Assembly (NCBI GenBank): GCA_021732285.1
Contig: JAKFVH010000207.1
Span: 1-64,000, forward strand
DNA from: Reyranella sp.
GTDB taxonomy: Bacteria > Pseudomonadota > Alphaproteobacteria > Reyranellales > Reyranellaceae
Length of the DNA: 64,000 nt
Direction of reading: 5' to 3'
Part shown: positions 10,237-18,935 of the stretch, piece after piece
Layout: every line of letters begins with the position of its first letter
Position numbering within the stretch: the first letter of the stretch is position 1
Made by a program: the position numbers and the translations under genes
Notes under the pieces: generated by a model
Told to the model about the DNA's origin: nothing
Seen by the model: only the letters and a program-made list of their open reading frames with translations
The model's database searches: none

Positions 10237-10473
10237 TCAGACCTTGGCTACCTTGCGGCCCGCATCGGTAAGCCCGACCGCGTGGCCGGCGTTCGCCGCC
10301 AGCCACCCTTTCTCGATAGCCAGGGCAAGGGCTGCGTCGGTGACCTTGTGGTCCTTGAGCGTCAGGCGCCGCTCGATCGTCTCCACGGGGACCCAGCGCT
10401 GCTGTTGGCCGCGGGTGTAGATCATCAAATCGCGCACGATCCGGCGCGCCAGGGAAACAGGGGTGGGCGGCAT
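10237..10473 (-). CDS. Small conserved-looking hypothetical protein, winged-helix-like
   Basis: 78 residues. 'VPVETIERRLTLKDHKVTDA', then 'LALAIEKGWLAANAGHAVGL' and 'TDAGRK' has the helix/turn/wing rhythm of small winged-helix proteins ('GWL...G.VGLTDAGR' is a typical wing end). No partner domain. It is 29 bases upstream of the SDR gene and may be co-transcribed with it. DNA binding is inference only. Confidence 0.6.
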   Translation of the reverse strand: MPPTPVSLARRIVRDLMIYTRGQQQRWVPVETIERRLTLKDHKVTDAALALAIEKGWLAANAGHAVGLTDAGRKVAKV

Positions 10474-10625
10474 GTCAGGACACCTTCTCTTCGGTCGGCA
10501 TCATGGCGATCGCCGTGTCGGTTGTGGGGTTGTGCAGGTCAGGCATGCCCCAATCTAGCACATGATCTGGTCGGTCCGCTTGACGCTTACCGCCGCGGCA
10601 AACGAGGGGCCGGAACCCCCTGTTT

Positions 10626-11849
10626 TCAGCCTTTTTCCCGCCACCCGTGCCGCGGCAGGGTGAGCGCCATCGCCATGCCCGCGACATTGGCCCCGGCGGC
10701 GATCAGCACCGCCGTGTCGTAGGCGCGGGTCATGTCGAACAGGTAGCCGGCCAGCACCGGCAGGCTGACGGCGGCCAGGCACCAGGCGATATAGGCCCGC
10801 CCGGCGACCCGCCCGTAATCGGCGGGCCGCCAGTAGATGCCGATCCCGCCGGCGGTGGCGCCGGAGACGAAGCCGTAGCCCAGCCCGATCATGCCCAGGC
10901 CCACGACCGCGGTGAGGGGCGCGGGCAGCAGCGTCATCAAAAGCCCGCCGCCGAGCGCCAGCGCGTGCGCGGCGCACATCACGTAGGGCACAGCGAAGCG
11001 GTCGACCAGCCAGCCGCCGCTGATGCGGGCGAGCGCAATCGCGCCGGTCAGGCCGGTCGTCGCCGCCACCGCCAGCGTGGCCGCCCCGCCATAGGTCGCC
11101 ACGATCTCCCGCGCCTGGCTCAGCACCATCAGCCCGGCCGCGGCGGCGAGGAAGAACGTCGTCGAGAGTTTCAGGAAGGTGGGGCCGAGGATCGCCGGCC
11201 GTTCCTCCGATGCCGTAGCCGCCGGCGCCACCAGCCGCGAGCCGCTCAGCCGCGCCAGCAGCGCCGCCGCGATGCCGCAGATCACCAGCACCGTCGCCAG
11301 CCCGCTGAGCGTGGTGCGCCAGCCGAAGGCCTCGTTGCAGGCATGGAAGGCGGGCGTCGCGATCATGGCGCCCATGGGATAGAGGCTGACGATGTAGCCG
11401 TTCACCAGCCCCTGGCGCCGCCGCACCAGCATGTTCACGCCCTGCTGAAGCAGGATGTAGGTGACGCCGCCGCCGGTGCCGAACACGACGCCGTAGCCCA
11501 GCAGCAATTGCGGGAGTCCGCCCGCCGTCGCCGCCGTCAAAAGGCCGGCCGCGGCGACCAGCGCGCTCGCCAGCACCAGGACCGGCGCGGACGCGACGCG
11601 ATAGAGGAAGGCCGCACCCACCGAGCCCACCGTGAACCCGACCGTCGCGAGACCGAAGACCAGCGACAGCGCCGAGCGCGGGATCGCCAGCTCCTGCTCG
11701 ATCGGGCGCAGCAGCACGCTGAAGGCGTAGACCGAGCCCAGCGGCAGGTTCATCAGCGTCGCCGCCAGCAGCGCCGCCCAGAAGCGCTCGGTTCGGGCGG
11801 GGAGGGCCGGCGACGCGATGGACATGGAACCCTTGGCTGACACGCGCAA
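10626..11849 (-). CDS. MFS transporter, oxalate/formate-antiporter-like
   Basis: Up to 407 residues with about 12 hydrophobic segments and the OFA-type opening 'NLPLGSVYAFSVLLRPIE'. The start at 11849 places it 6 bases after the ferredoxin stop; 'MSIASP' at 11825 is an alternative. Third gene of the cupin-ferredoxin-MFS operon. Probable uptake or exchange of a small organic anion; substrate unknown. Its last 55 residues match a decayed fragment at 43911-44078 at 44 of 55 positions (counted by eye), evidence for a lost paralogue. Confidence 0.88.
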   Translation of the reverse strand: MRVSAKGSMSIASPALPARTERFWAALLAATLMNLPLGSVYAFSVLLRPIEQELAIPRSALSLVFGLATVGFTVGSVGAAFLYRVASAPVLVLASALVAAAGLLTAATAGGLPQLLLGYGVVFGTGGGVTYILLQQGVNMLVRRRQGLVNGYIVSLYPMGAMIATPAFHACNEAFGWRTTLSGLATVLVICGIAAALLARLSGSRLVAPAATASEERPAILGPTFLKLSTTFFLAAAAGLMVLSQAREIVATYGGAATLAVAATTGLTGAIALARISGGWLVDRFAVPYVMCAAHALALGGGLLMTLLPAPLTAVVGLGMIGLGYGFVSGATAGGIGIYWRPADYGRVAGRAYIAWCLAAVSLPVLAGYLFDMTRAYDTAVLIAAGANVAGMAMALTLPRHGWREKG

Positions 11850-11855
11850 CGGCGA

Positions 11856-12158
11856 TCAGCTTGCTCGCCGTGCCAGCCAATTGATCGTCACGTCGCTGCG
11901 CGGCCGCGCCCGACAGGCAAGCGTCAGTCCGGATTTCAGCTGCGCCTGTCCCAGGGCGGCATCGGAGTGCGGCAGGAGCGACACCTTTCCCTCCTCGAGC
12001 TTGGAGATGCAGGTCGCGCAATTGCCCGTCGCGCAGACGTAAGGATAGTCGACCCCGGCGGCGACAGCCGCTTGCAGGATCGTTCGATCGGCGGCGCAGG
12101 TGATCGTCTGGCCGCTGTTGCGGATGGTGACCTGAAACGTCTTGGTTGCCAGCGCCAT
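11856..12158 (-). CDS. [2Fe-2S] ferredoxin, plant type
   Basis: 100 residues from 'MALATKTFQV'. The cluster ligands are clear: C42-x4-C47-x2-C50 ('VCATGNCATC') and C82 ('LACRARP'). Compact single-domain electron carrier. It begins 7 bases after the stop of the cupin gene and ends 6 bases before the MFS gene, so it probably serves an oxygenase or reductase linked to that operon. No ferredoxin reductase is adjacent. Confidence 0.92.
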   Translation of the reverse strand: MALATKTFQVTIRNSGQTITCAADRTILQAAVAAGVDYPYVCATGNCATCISKLEEGKVSLLPHSDAALGQAQLKSGLTLACRARPRSDVTINWLARRAS

Positions 12159-12165
12159 CACGGCC

Positions 12166-12756
12166 TCACGCCGCATGCCGGCGCGACGGGGTCGCGCGCA
12201 CCGATGTGAACTCCGGATGGAACCATGACACGGAGGGAAAGCGCGCCAGGGCATAGCCATACAGCGCCAGCCCGACGGCCGGCCGGTCGCCGATGACCAC
12301 CGTGCTGTGGATGTCGTGGTCGGCCATCACCATGCCGGTTCCCGGCTCGATCACGACCTCGCCCACCTTGGCGATCTCCGCGCTGCCGGCTTTTTTGCCG
12401 TCGTCGATGCGGCGATAGAAGACGTGCCGTTCCCGCCCGGAGATCGCGGCGTTGGCGCACCAGATGCCATGGTCGTGCGGCGCCGCCTCCTTGCCTGGAA
12501 GACTGATGCTCAAGTAGAGACCGTGCCCGTCGTTTTCTTCGACCAGCAGGGGATGGCTGCGGCCGTGCGCCTGCGGCATGGCGAAGTCGGCCAACGGGAA
12601 CAGGTCCGAGCGCTTCGCGAGCGCCACCAGCTTCAGCTTGAGGGCATGCAACGTCGAAGGCGTGATGCCTTCCTTTGCCACGGTCGAATGCACTTGAGCC
12701 ATGAACGCCTTGCACGCTTGCGCCCGCCGGGCGGCGGAATCGACTTTGATCGGCAT
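12166..12756 (-). CDS. Cupin thiol-dioxygenase-like protein (cysteine dioxygenase type I family)
   Basis: 196 residues from 'MPIKVDSAARR', with AAGGAAGG just upstream of this ATG. The cupin metal motif 'PHDHGIW' gives H94 and H96, and 'DHDIHST' gives H150: the three-His Fe(II) site of the cysteine/3-mercaptopropionate dioxygenase superfamily. These enzymes turn a thiol into a sulfinate with O2. First gene of a three-gene operon with ferredoxin and an anion transporter. The family assignment is by motif; the substrate is not known. Confidence 0.75.
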   Translation of the reverse strand: MPIKVDSAARRAQACKAFMAQVHSTVAKEGITPSTLHALKLKLVALAKRSDLFPLADFAMPQAHGRSHPLLVEENDGHGLYLSISLPGKEAAPHDHGIWCANAAISGRERHVFYRRIDDGKKAGSAEIAKVGEVVIEPGTGMVMADHDIHSTVVIGDRPAVGLALYGYALARFPSVSWFHPEFTSVRATPSRRHAA

Positions 12757-12940
12757 GGGGACCTTCCTTTGCAAGCGCACGTTAGAGGCATCACAAAGCA
12801 CGTCAACGACAACCGCATCGGCAATGCCTGACACGGAGTGAGGACAAGTGCATCCATTCGAAGTATGATGGGCAGTCTCTACGCTCTTGATCGAGTCGTA
12901 GAGTGCCAGGCCTTCAAGGACCCGAGGCGGGGAGGCGTCC

Positions 12941-13420
12941 ATGGCTCAAGTGTCGCTCACTCAAGTGTCGCTGAAGGACATGATCGGTCCGCTGCTGGCA
13001 GTCCTGCTGCTGATCGCCGGCGCCTTGCCGGCAGCGGCGCAGATAACCATCCCCCTGCCGGGAACCGGCGGCGGCGGCATCCAGATCGGCCCGCAACCGG
13101 AACAGCAACAGCGCACCACGCCGGACCAGAACCGCTACTACGGCGGCAGCGTGTCGATCCGCGTGCTGGGCGCCGCCTACGGCCGCAACTGTGCCGGCAA
13201 CGTCAGCACCAACGTCACCGATGACCTGGCGCGGCAGTGCCAGGGCCGCGACTATTGCGTCTACCGCATCGACGCCCGCAACATTGGCGATCCCCGGCCC
13301 GGCTGCCCCAAGGAATACCAGGCGCGCTACATGTGCCGCGACGGCGGCAATGAGCGCTACGCCTCGGCCAATCCCGAGGCCTCCGGCCAGTCGATCGTGC
13401 TGGACTGCCGCCGCCAATAG
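12941..13420 (+). CDS. Secreted protein with SUEL/rhamnose-binding-lectin-like domain
   Basis: 159 residues: a long signal peptide (hydrophobic about 15-33, cleavage near 'PAAAQ'), a Gly/Pro/Gln linker, then from about 69 the pattern 'VSIRVLGAAYGRNC...C.GRDYCVY...IGDPRPGCPKEY...Y.C'. The spacing of YGR, the paired Cys, 'DP..GC.K' and 'Y.C' is that of the galactose/rhamnose-binding lectin fold first seen in sea-urchin egg lectin. Likely exported and disulfide-bonded; carbohydrate binding is inference. A second ATG at 12980 is also possible. Confidence 0.6.
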   Translation: MAQVSLTQVSLKDMIGPLLAVLLLIAGALPAAAQITIPLPGTGGGGIQIGPQPEQQQRTTPDQNRYYGGSVSIRVLGAAYGRNCAGNVSTNVTDDLARQCQGRDYCVYRIDARNIGDPRPGCPKEYQARYMCRDGGNERYASANPEASGQSIVLDCRRQ

Positions 13421-13440
13421 TTGCGAGCAGCGTCGGTTCG

Positions 13441-14985
13441 ATGACCGACATCGAAACGGCCGATGCGCTGCAGCTGGCCGGCGACATCGACGCGGCAGCG
13501 CCCATCTATCGTCGCCTGCTGGCCGCCGACCAGGGCAATGTCGCGGCCTGGCATGGTCTCGGCGCCGCGCGGCTGCGGGCCGGCGCCCATGGCGAGGCCA
13601 GCGAAGCCTTGCTCCGCGTCGTGCGCCTGCAGCCCGACGAGGTCGGCGCCTGGGGCCTGCTGGCCGAGGCGCTGTTCAACCTTGGCGACGTCGAGCGGGC
13701 GATCGATGCCTATCGCCGCGCGGCCACGGCCGCCTCGATGGGCCCGACGGCGGAAGAGAACGTCGCCGTCATCATTCCGGGCAGCGCTGCGGCGGGAAAC
13801 GCCGATGTGTTCTCGGCGCGATACGCCTGGGGGCAGCGCCTCGCCGACGGCGTCGGCCCGGTGCACCGTCCACCGCGCCCGCCGTCGCATGGGAAACTGC
13901 GGATCGGCTATGTCTCGGCCTTCTTCGACAAGCCGAACTGGATGAAGCCGGTCTACGGCGTGATCAACCGCCACGATCGCGACCGCCTCGAAGTGCATCT
14001 GGTCTCGCTCGGCGGCGATCCCTCGCCGTCGGCCGGCTACCGGGAACACGACCACGATGTGATCTGGCAGGTAGGCTCATTGGACGACGAAAAGATCGCG
14101 CGCCTGCTCGCGGCGGCCGGTATCGACGTCCTCGTCGATCTCAACGGATACAGCGCCGCGAAATGGTTGCGATTGTTCCTGCGCCGGCCGGCGCCGGTGC
14201 AGCTCACCTGGTTCAACAGCTTCGCGACGTCGGGCCTCGCTTGCTTCGACGGCATCATTGGCGACGATGCGGTGATCCCGGCGGACGAGGAAGGCTTCTA
14301 CACGGAGCGCGTGTTGCGCGTGCCCGGCACCTATCTCGCGTTCGAGGTCTTTCATGCCGTGCCGGATGTCGCGCCGCCGCCTTGCTGCACCAACCAGGGC
14401 AGGCTGACCTTCGGGGCGCTTGCCTCGGCCTACAAGTTGAACGACCTCACCCTCGACATCTGGTCGCGCATACTGCGGTCCGCGCCCACCTCGCGCCTGC
14501 TGATCCGCGCGTCCACGCTGGCCGAACCCTCCAACCGCGACCACTTGGCGGCTCGCCTGGCCAGCCGCGGCGTCGCCGGCGAGCGCGTCGACCTCGAGGG
14601 TGGCGCGGCGCATTTCGACTTCCTGCAGAGCTACGATCGCATCGACATCGCCCTGGATACGTTCCCTTACAACGGCGGCACCACGACGACCGAGGCGTTG
14701 TGGCAGGGCGTTCCCGTCCTGACCTGCCTCGGCGACCGTTGGGTCGCTCGCACCAGCGCGTCCCTCCTTCGGGCGGCGGGCCTCGACGATTGGGTCGCCC
14801 GCGATGAAGACGATCTTTTAGCCAAAGCGAGTGCGTTGGCGCGCGACCCGGCTGCTCCGGCCCGCCTCGCTAACCTGCGTGCCGGCATGCGTGCCCGCCT
14901 TGCGGCATCGGCGGCCTGCGATACGGCCGGCCTGTGCCTGGCGCTGGAGCGGATCTATCGGCAACTCGCGGCTTGGCCACCTTAG
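13441..14985 (+). CDS. TPR protein with O-GlcNAc-transferase-like catalytic domain (GT41)
   Basis: 514 residues. Residues about 1-105 are TPR units ('AWHGLGAARLRAGAHGEASE', 'AWGLLAEALFNLGDVERAID'); from about 150 the SPINDLY/OGT C-terminal domain follows: 'RIGYVSAFFDKPNW', 'QLTWFNSFATSGL', and the UDP-sugar-site segment 'ALDTFPYNGGTTTTEALWQG' near residue 405. Bacterial GT41 proteins transfer a sugar to Ser/Thr of proteins, for example flagellin. No obvious acceptor gene is adjacent. Cytoplasmic. Confidence 0.88.
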   Translation: MTDIETADALQLAGDIDAAAPIYRRLLAADQGNVAAWHGLGAARLRAGAHGEASEALLRVVRLQPDEVGAWGLLAEALFNLGDVERAIDAYRRAATAASMGPTAEENVAVIIPGSAAAGNADVFSARYAWGQRLADGVGPVHRPPRPPSHGKLRIGYVSAFFDKPNWMKPVYGVINRHDRDRLEVHLVSLGGDPSPSAGYREHDHDVIWQVGSLDDEKIARLLAAAGIDVLVDLNGYSAAKWLRLFLRRPAPVQLTWFNSFATSGLACFDGIIGDDAVIPADEEGFYTERVLRVPGTYLAFEVFHAVPDVAPPPCCTNQGRLTFGALASAYKLNDLTLDIWSRILRSAPTSRLLIRASTLAEPSNRDHLAARLASRGVAGERVDLEGGAAHFDFLQSYDRIDIALDTFPYNGGTTTTEALWQGVPVLTCLGDRWVARTSASLLRAAGLDDWVARDEDDLLAKASALARDPAAPARLANLRAGMRARLAASAACDTAGLCLALERIYRQLAAWPP

Positions 14986-15065
14986 GGCGACCGCATGACA
15001 CACCGCCGCCCGTCCATGGAGCGGGCCGGCCGTGCGATACTGTGCCGACGCACGAGGAGGCTGCC

Positions 15066-15476
15066 ATGACGGAGCGCAAGCCTTACGGGATGAGCTGGGA
15101 GTCGTGGATCGACTCGCAGATCCGTGTCGCCCAGGAACAGGGCGCCTTCGACAACCTGCCGGGCGCCGGCAAGCCCCTTCCGGATCACGGCCAGGATTAC
15201 GATCCCATGTGGTGGGTGAAGCAGCTCGCCAAGCGCGAGCAGGTCTCCCTGCTGCCGCCGTCGCTCGAGCTGGCGCGCAAGGTGGAGAAGGAGCTCGCCA
15301 ACCTCGACAAGCTCCCGGACGAGGCGACGGTCCGTCGCCGGATCGACGCGCTCAATGCCGAGATCGGCAAGCTGAACGCGACCGCGGTCGAAGGGCCGCC
15401 GACGCGCCTCGCCAAGTTCGACGTCGACCAGGTCGTGGCGCGCTGGCGCCGCGCCCGCTCGGCCACGCCTCGGTAG
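15066..15476 (+). CDS. DUF1992 (DnaJ-homologue subfamily C member 28-like) protein
   Basis: 136 residues from the ATG preceded by GAGGAGG (15055-15061). The core 'WIDSQIRVAQEQGAFDNLPG' and 'AGKPLP' is the hallmark of DUF1992, a small domain shared by bacterial YhdN-like proteins and eukaryotic DNAJC28. No J domain is present. The rest is charged and helical. Molecular function is unknown for the family. Stands alone between the GT41 gene and the hydrolase-nuclease gene. Confidence 0.88.
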   Translation: MTERKPYGMSWESWIDSQIRVAQEQGAFDNLPGAGKPLPDHGQDYDPMWWVKQLAKREQVSLLPPSLELARKVEKELANLDKLPDEATVRRRIDALNAEIGKLNATAVEGPPTRLAKFDVDQVVARWRRARSATPR

Positions 15477-15542
15477 CTAATCGACCGTCGCGCCTGTAAG
15501 GTGCAGCCGGGCTCTGGTGCCCCTGCCGACAAGAGCAGGCCG

Positions 15543-16805
15543 ATGACTGACGCCAGCAGACGACTGGGCTCGCTTCTTCTGGCCTGCATCGCCTTCGCGA
15601 TGCCGGGCCCCGTGGCCGCGCAGGAACGCAGCCTGGTGCCGCTCGTGATCGACGGCGAACCGGTGAGGCTGGCCACCATCACCTACAAGCCGCCCGGCAA
15701 CGGGCCGTTCCCGACCTTGATCTTCCATCACGGCTCGACCGGCCGCGGCCGCGATCCCGCGCTGTTCGAGCGGCCTTACGATCCCAGGGCGCTGGCCGGC
15801 TGGTTCACGGCACGCGGCTGGGCCGTCATCCTGCCGTCGCGTCGCGGGCGCGGCGGCTCGGAGGGCACCTACGACGAAGGCTTCGAGCCCGACCGGGCGC
15901 AGGGTTACAGCTGCGACCCGGCGCGGGCGCTTGCCGGCGTGGAGCGCGCCCTCAGCGACATCGATGCCATCATGCCGGTGCTGCTGGCACAGCCCTTTGT
16001 CGATCGCGAACGGGTCGCCGTCGGCGGGGTGTCGCGCGGCGGCCTCCTGGCCGTCGCCTGGAGCGGCCGGCAGCCGGCGGTGCCGCGCGCCGTTGTGAAC
16101 TTCGTCGGCGGATGGCTGAGCGATCGTTGCCCCGCCATCGATGAGGTCAATGCCGAGCTCTTTCGTCGCGGCAGTGCCTTCAAGCGGTCGACGCTCTGGC
16201 TCTACGGCTACGGCGATTCCCATTATTCGCTGCGACACAGCCGGAGGAACTTCAACGCCTTCCGGACCGCCGGCGGCAAGGGCGCGTTCCGCGAATATGT
16301 CCTGCCCGAGGGGATGGACGGCCATCAGCTTGCCGCTGTCCCCGACCTTTGGACTGTCGCGCTCGAAAGTTACCTCGCCGACCATGACCTGCCGGCCAAG
16401 GTTCCCGAGGCGGTGGCGATCGACGCCAACACGATCAAGCGGGACGGCATCACCTACAGGCTCTGGGGCATCGACGCGCCCGAGCTCGACCAGCGCTGCT
16501 ATCCGCAGGGCTGGCGGGCCGGCTTCGTGGCCGCCCGTGCGCTCGCCGCCATGATCGAGCGACGCCCCGTCATCTGCGAGCCCAAGGGCCAGGACGGTTA
16601 CGGGCGCACGGTGGCGCTGTGTCGAGTCGAGGGACGGGACCTCGGCGCCGCCATGGTCGTGTCCGGCATGGCGCTCGCCGTCACTGCCGACGGCGGCGAC
16701 TATGTCGAGCAGGAGATGCAGGCAGTGCGGGCGCGCGTCGGCATGCACGCCCATGCCTGCCTCACGCCGTCGGAGTGGCGGGCGCAACGACGACTCGGGC
16801 ATTGA
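15543..16805 (+). CDS. Secreted alpha/beta-hydrolase fused to a thermonuclease (SNase) domain
   Basis: About 420 residues from the ATG at 15543, with a signal peptide ending near 'GPVAAQ'. The N-terminal 290 residues are a dienelactone-hydrolase-like alpha/beta hydrolase: 'LIFHHGSTG', nucleophile elbow 'GGVSRGG' (Ser164 from this start) and late His261 ('GMDGHQ'). The last 120 residues are a staphylococcal-nuclease fold: 'TYRLWGIDAPELD' supplies the Arg, Asp and Glu of the active site (R306, D311, E314) and 'DGYGR' the second Arg (R355). All main catalytic residues of both halves appear present. The reading frame is continuous. I know of no standard family with this fusion. Confidence 0.85.
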   Translation: MTDASRRLGSLLLACIAFAMPGPVAAQERSLVPLVIDGEPVRLATITYKPPGNGPFPTLIFHHGSTGRGRDPALFERPYDPRALAGWFTARGWAVILPSRRGRGGSEGTYDEGFEPDRAQGYSCDPARALAGVERALSDIDAIMPVLLAQPFVDRERVAVGGVSRGGLLAVAWSGRQPAVPRAVVNFVGGWLSDRCPAIDEVNAELFRRGSAFKRSTLWLYGYGDSHYSLRHSRRNFNAFRTAGGKGAFREYVLPEGMDGHQLAAVPDLWTVALESYLADHDLPAKVPEAVAIDANTIKRDGITYRLWGIDAPELDQRCYPQGWRAGFVAARALAAMIERRPVICEPKGQDGYGRTVALCRVEGRDLGAAMVVSGMALAVTADGGDYVEQEMQAVRARVGMHAHACLTPSEWRAQRRLGH

Positions 16806-16822
16806 GTGCTGTCATTGCAGTC

Positions 16823-16850
16823 GCATGAAGTCGTCATGACGACTTCATGC
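16823..16850. terminator. Perfect 28-bp palindrome after the hydrolase-nuclease gene
   Basis: GCATGAAGTCGTCATGACGA and its completion CTTCATGC form a gapless inverted repeat 18 bases after the stop codon. No U-run follows, so it is either a factor-dependent 3' end structure or a small extragenic palindrome. Confidence 0.5.
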
Positions 16851-16964
16851 AGTCGCGCGCACAATTTCGCGCAAAGGGAATTCTAGGTATGCGTGTAGAG
16901 TGTTTGCCGACTCGCCAACGACGTGAGACTAATTCCACCAGCATTCGGGTAGGGAGCGCTCGCA

Positions 16965-17954
16965 GTGGTTGGCGTTGGTGCTGTCGGTGTTGTGCGTGCC
17001 TTGGGCTCCCTTGCCTTTGTTGCCATCGGCATCCTGGCGACCACGCCGGCCGCCTTCGCGCAGTGCGTCCTGCCGAATAATCTCTTGAACGGCACGGTCG
17101 CCGACGCGCCGCAGATGATGGCGAACTTCAACGCGCTGCTGGCGTGCCTCACGCCCGGCGGTTCGACGAATGCCATCCAATACAACAGCGGCTCTGGCGT
17201 CCTTGGCGGCGCCGGCCCGCTGGCAGACGGCGAACTGCTGGTTGGCTCCACAGGCAATCCACCGCAGGCGCAGGCTCTGACTGGCGGCAGCAACGTGGCG
17301 ATCACCAACGGTGCTGGCAGCATCAGCATCGCCGCGTCCAACGCGGCGTCGAATACCGGCCTCTATCGGCAGGTCCTGTCGGCGACACCGACGATCGCCT
17401 CGACCGGCCTCACGGGCTCCCTCAACCTCGGCACGGCCATCGTCGGTGACAGCCTCACCGGCATGTTCATCGATGCGCCGCCGAGCGGCACCACGGTGGC
17501 CAACCTTGCTGGACGCCTGAAGGCCGCGCCGACGCCACCCTATTCGATCAAGGTCCTGATTGCCGCGACGCGCAGCAGCAACAACTACAGCGCGGTTGGC
17601 ATCGGTTGGTACGATGGCGCGAGCAAGGTCCACGTCATGGACATCGCCACTGCCAATGGCGGCGCCAACTTCATAGAGGTCACGCAGTGGAACAGCCCGA
17701 CCTCGTTTAATGCCACCCCATATGCCACGCCGGCGAACGCCTACGCGCAGCCCATTTGGATGCAGATTGCGGACGATGGCACCAATGTCTCCTTCGCCTT
17801 CAGCCAGGACGGTGCCAACTTCCTCCCCATCCTTTCGGTCGCCAAGGCGTCCGGTTTCCTCGGCGCGACGGGCTACGGCAGCATCTTCTTCTTCGTCAAT
17901 CCACGCGGCACGAGCCGCACGACCGGTACTTTGATGTCCTGGACGCAAAATTAG
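16965..17954 (+). CDS. Exported tail-fibre/adhesin-like protein, tandem copy 1
   Basis: 329 residues from a GTG start with AGGGAG upstream. Signal peptide to about residue 33, then 'DAPQMMANFNALLACL', a motif common near the N-terminus of phage tail-fibre-like and exported adhesive proteins. A low-complexity 'SGSGVLGGAGPLADGELLVG' region follows, then a C-terminal domain with 'WMQIADDGTNVSFAFSQDG'. The next gene (17975) is a clear paralogue with the same domain order. No enzyme motif. Probably a surface or secreted structural protein; true role unknown. Confidence 0.7.
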   Translation: MVGVGAVGVVRALGSLAFVAIGILATTPAAFAQCVLPNNLLNGTVADAPQMMANFNALLACLTPGGSTNAIQYNSGSGVLGGAGPLADGELLVGSTGNPPQAQALTGGSNVAITNGAGSISIAASNAASNTGLYRQVLSATPTIASTGLTGSLNLGTAIVGDSLTGMFIDAPPSGTTVANLAGRLKAAPTPPYSIKVLIAATRSSNNYSAVGIGWYDGASKVHVMDIATANGGANFIEVTQWNSPTSFNATPYATPANAYAQPIWMQIADDGTNVSFAFSQDGANFLPILSVAKASGFLGATGYGSIFFFVNPRGTSRTTGTLMSWTQN

Positions 17955-17974
17955 CTTTTTGAGGATCGCATCTC

Positions 17975-18931
17975 ATGCGTCGCAATTCCGTCCTGCTATC
18001 GCTCTTCCTGCTGGCCGGCTTGATCATGGTCGGTTCGAACGCCGCGCGTGCCCAATGCACGTTGCCCTACACGCTGACCAACACCCAGCCGGCCGACGCC
18101 ACGCAGGTCATGGCGAACTTCAACGCGCTGATCGCCTGTTTCAATCTTGGCGGCACCACCAACGCACTGCAGTACAACGCGGGAGCCGGCGCGTTGGGCG
18201 GCGTCGGCCCGTTGACTGACGGCCAGCTCGTCATCGGTTCGACGGGCAACGCACCGCAGGCGTCGACACTGACGGCCGGCGCCGGCATTTCGATCACGAA
18301 TGGCCCCGGCAGCATTTCCATCGCCGCCTCCAGTCCACTGGGTCTTTACCGCCAGACCATGTCCGCGACGCCGACCTCGGCCAGTACCGGCCTCACCAAC
18401 TGGCTGAACCAGGGCAGTGCAACGGTCAGCGACAGCGCCGTTGGCGTCTGCATCGACTCTCCGACGGGTGGGACGTCGGTGGTCACCGTCGGCCGTTACG
18501 GTGCGGCGCCAACACCGCCTTACAAGATCACCGCTCTCATTGCCGCGACTCGGGCAAGCACCAGCTACAACGGCGTCGGCATCGGATGGTACGACGGAAC
18601 CAACAAGCTGCACATGCTCAGCTACCTCACCAATAACGGGGGCGCGCCGTATTTCGGCGTCATCAAGAACAACAGCCCAACCTCTTTCAACGGCAACGAC
18701 TTCATCAGTCCGATCAACGCCTTTTCACAGCCCGTCTGGATGCAGATCGCCGACGACGGCACCAACGTTTCGTTCGGATTCAGCCAGGATGGCACGAACT
18801 TTCTGACGCTGTTCTCGGTCGCGAAAGCGTCGGGCTTCCTCGGCGCCAGCGGCTACAGCAACATCGTGTTCTTCGTTGACCCGAGAGCCAGCCGCACCTT
18901 GGGCACGATCATGTCGTGGACGCAGAGCTAG
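17975..18931 (+). CDS. Exported tail-fibre/adhesin-like protein, tandem copy 2
   Basis: 318 residues, 20 bases after copy 1, with a signal peptide ending near 'AARAQ'. It repeats every landmark of copy 1: 'DATQVMANFNALIACF', 'GVGPLTDGQLVIGSTGNAPQ', 'ISITNGPGSISIAAS' and 'WMQIADDGTNVSFGFSQDG'. N-terminal and C-terminal thirds are most alike and the middle differs, which points to tandem duplication followed by divergence. It is followed 4 bases later by the YD mini-protein, so these genes and the RHS gene probably form one operon. Confidence 0.72.
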   Translation: MRRNSVLLSLFLLAGLIMVGSNAARAQCTLPYTLTNTQPADATQVMANFNALIACFNLGGTTNALQYNAGAGALGGVGPLTDGQLVIGSTGNAPQASTLTAGAGISITNGPGSISIAASSPLGLYRQTMSATPTSASTGLTNWLNQGSATVSDSAVGVCIDSPTGGTSVVTVGRYGAAPTPPYKITALIAATRASTSYNGVGIGWYDGTNKLHMLSYLTNNGGAPYFGVIKNNSPTSFNGNDFISPINAFSQPVWMQIADDGTNVSFGFSQDGTNFLTLFSVAKASGFLGASGYSNIVFFVDPRASRTLGTIMSWTQS

Positions 18932-18935
18932 GCCG

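Noticed and set aside
10475..10546. 23-codon minus-strand frame (MPDLHNPTT...) just before the 78-residue gene
   Set aside because: Placed plausibly but too short to support, with no clear ribosome site.
10548..10625. Possible tRNA in the gap before the MFS gene
   Set aside because: A TTCCGG loop caught the eye but no cloverleaf, anticodon stem or CCA end can be drawn. No tRNA or rRNA was recognised anywhere in the window.
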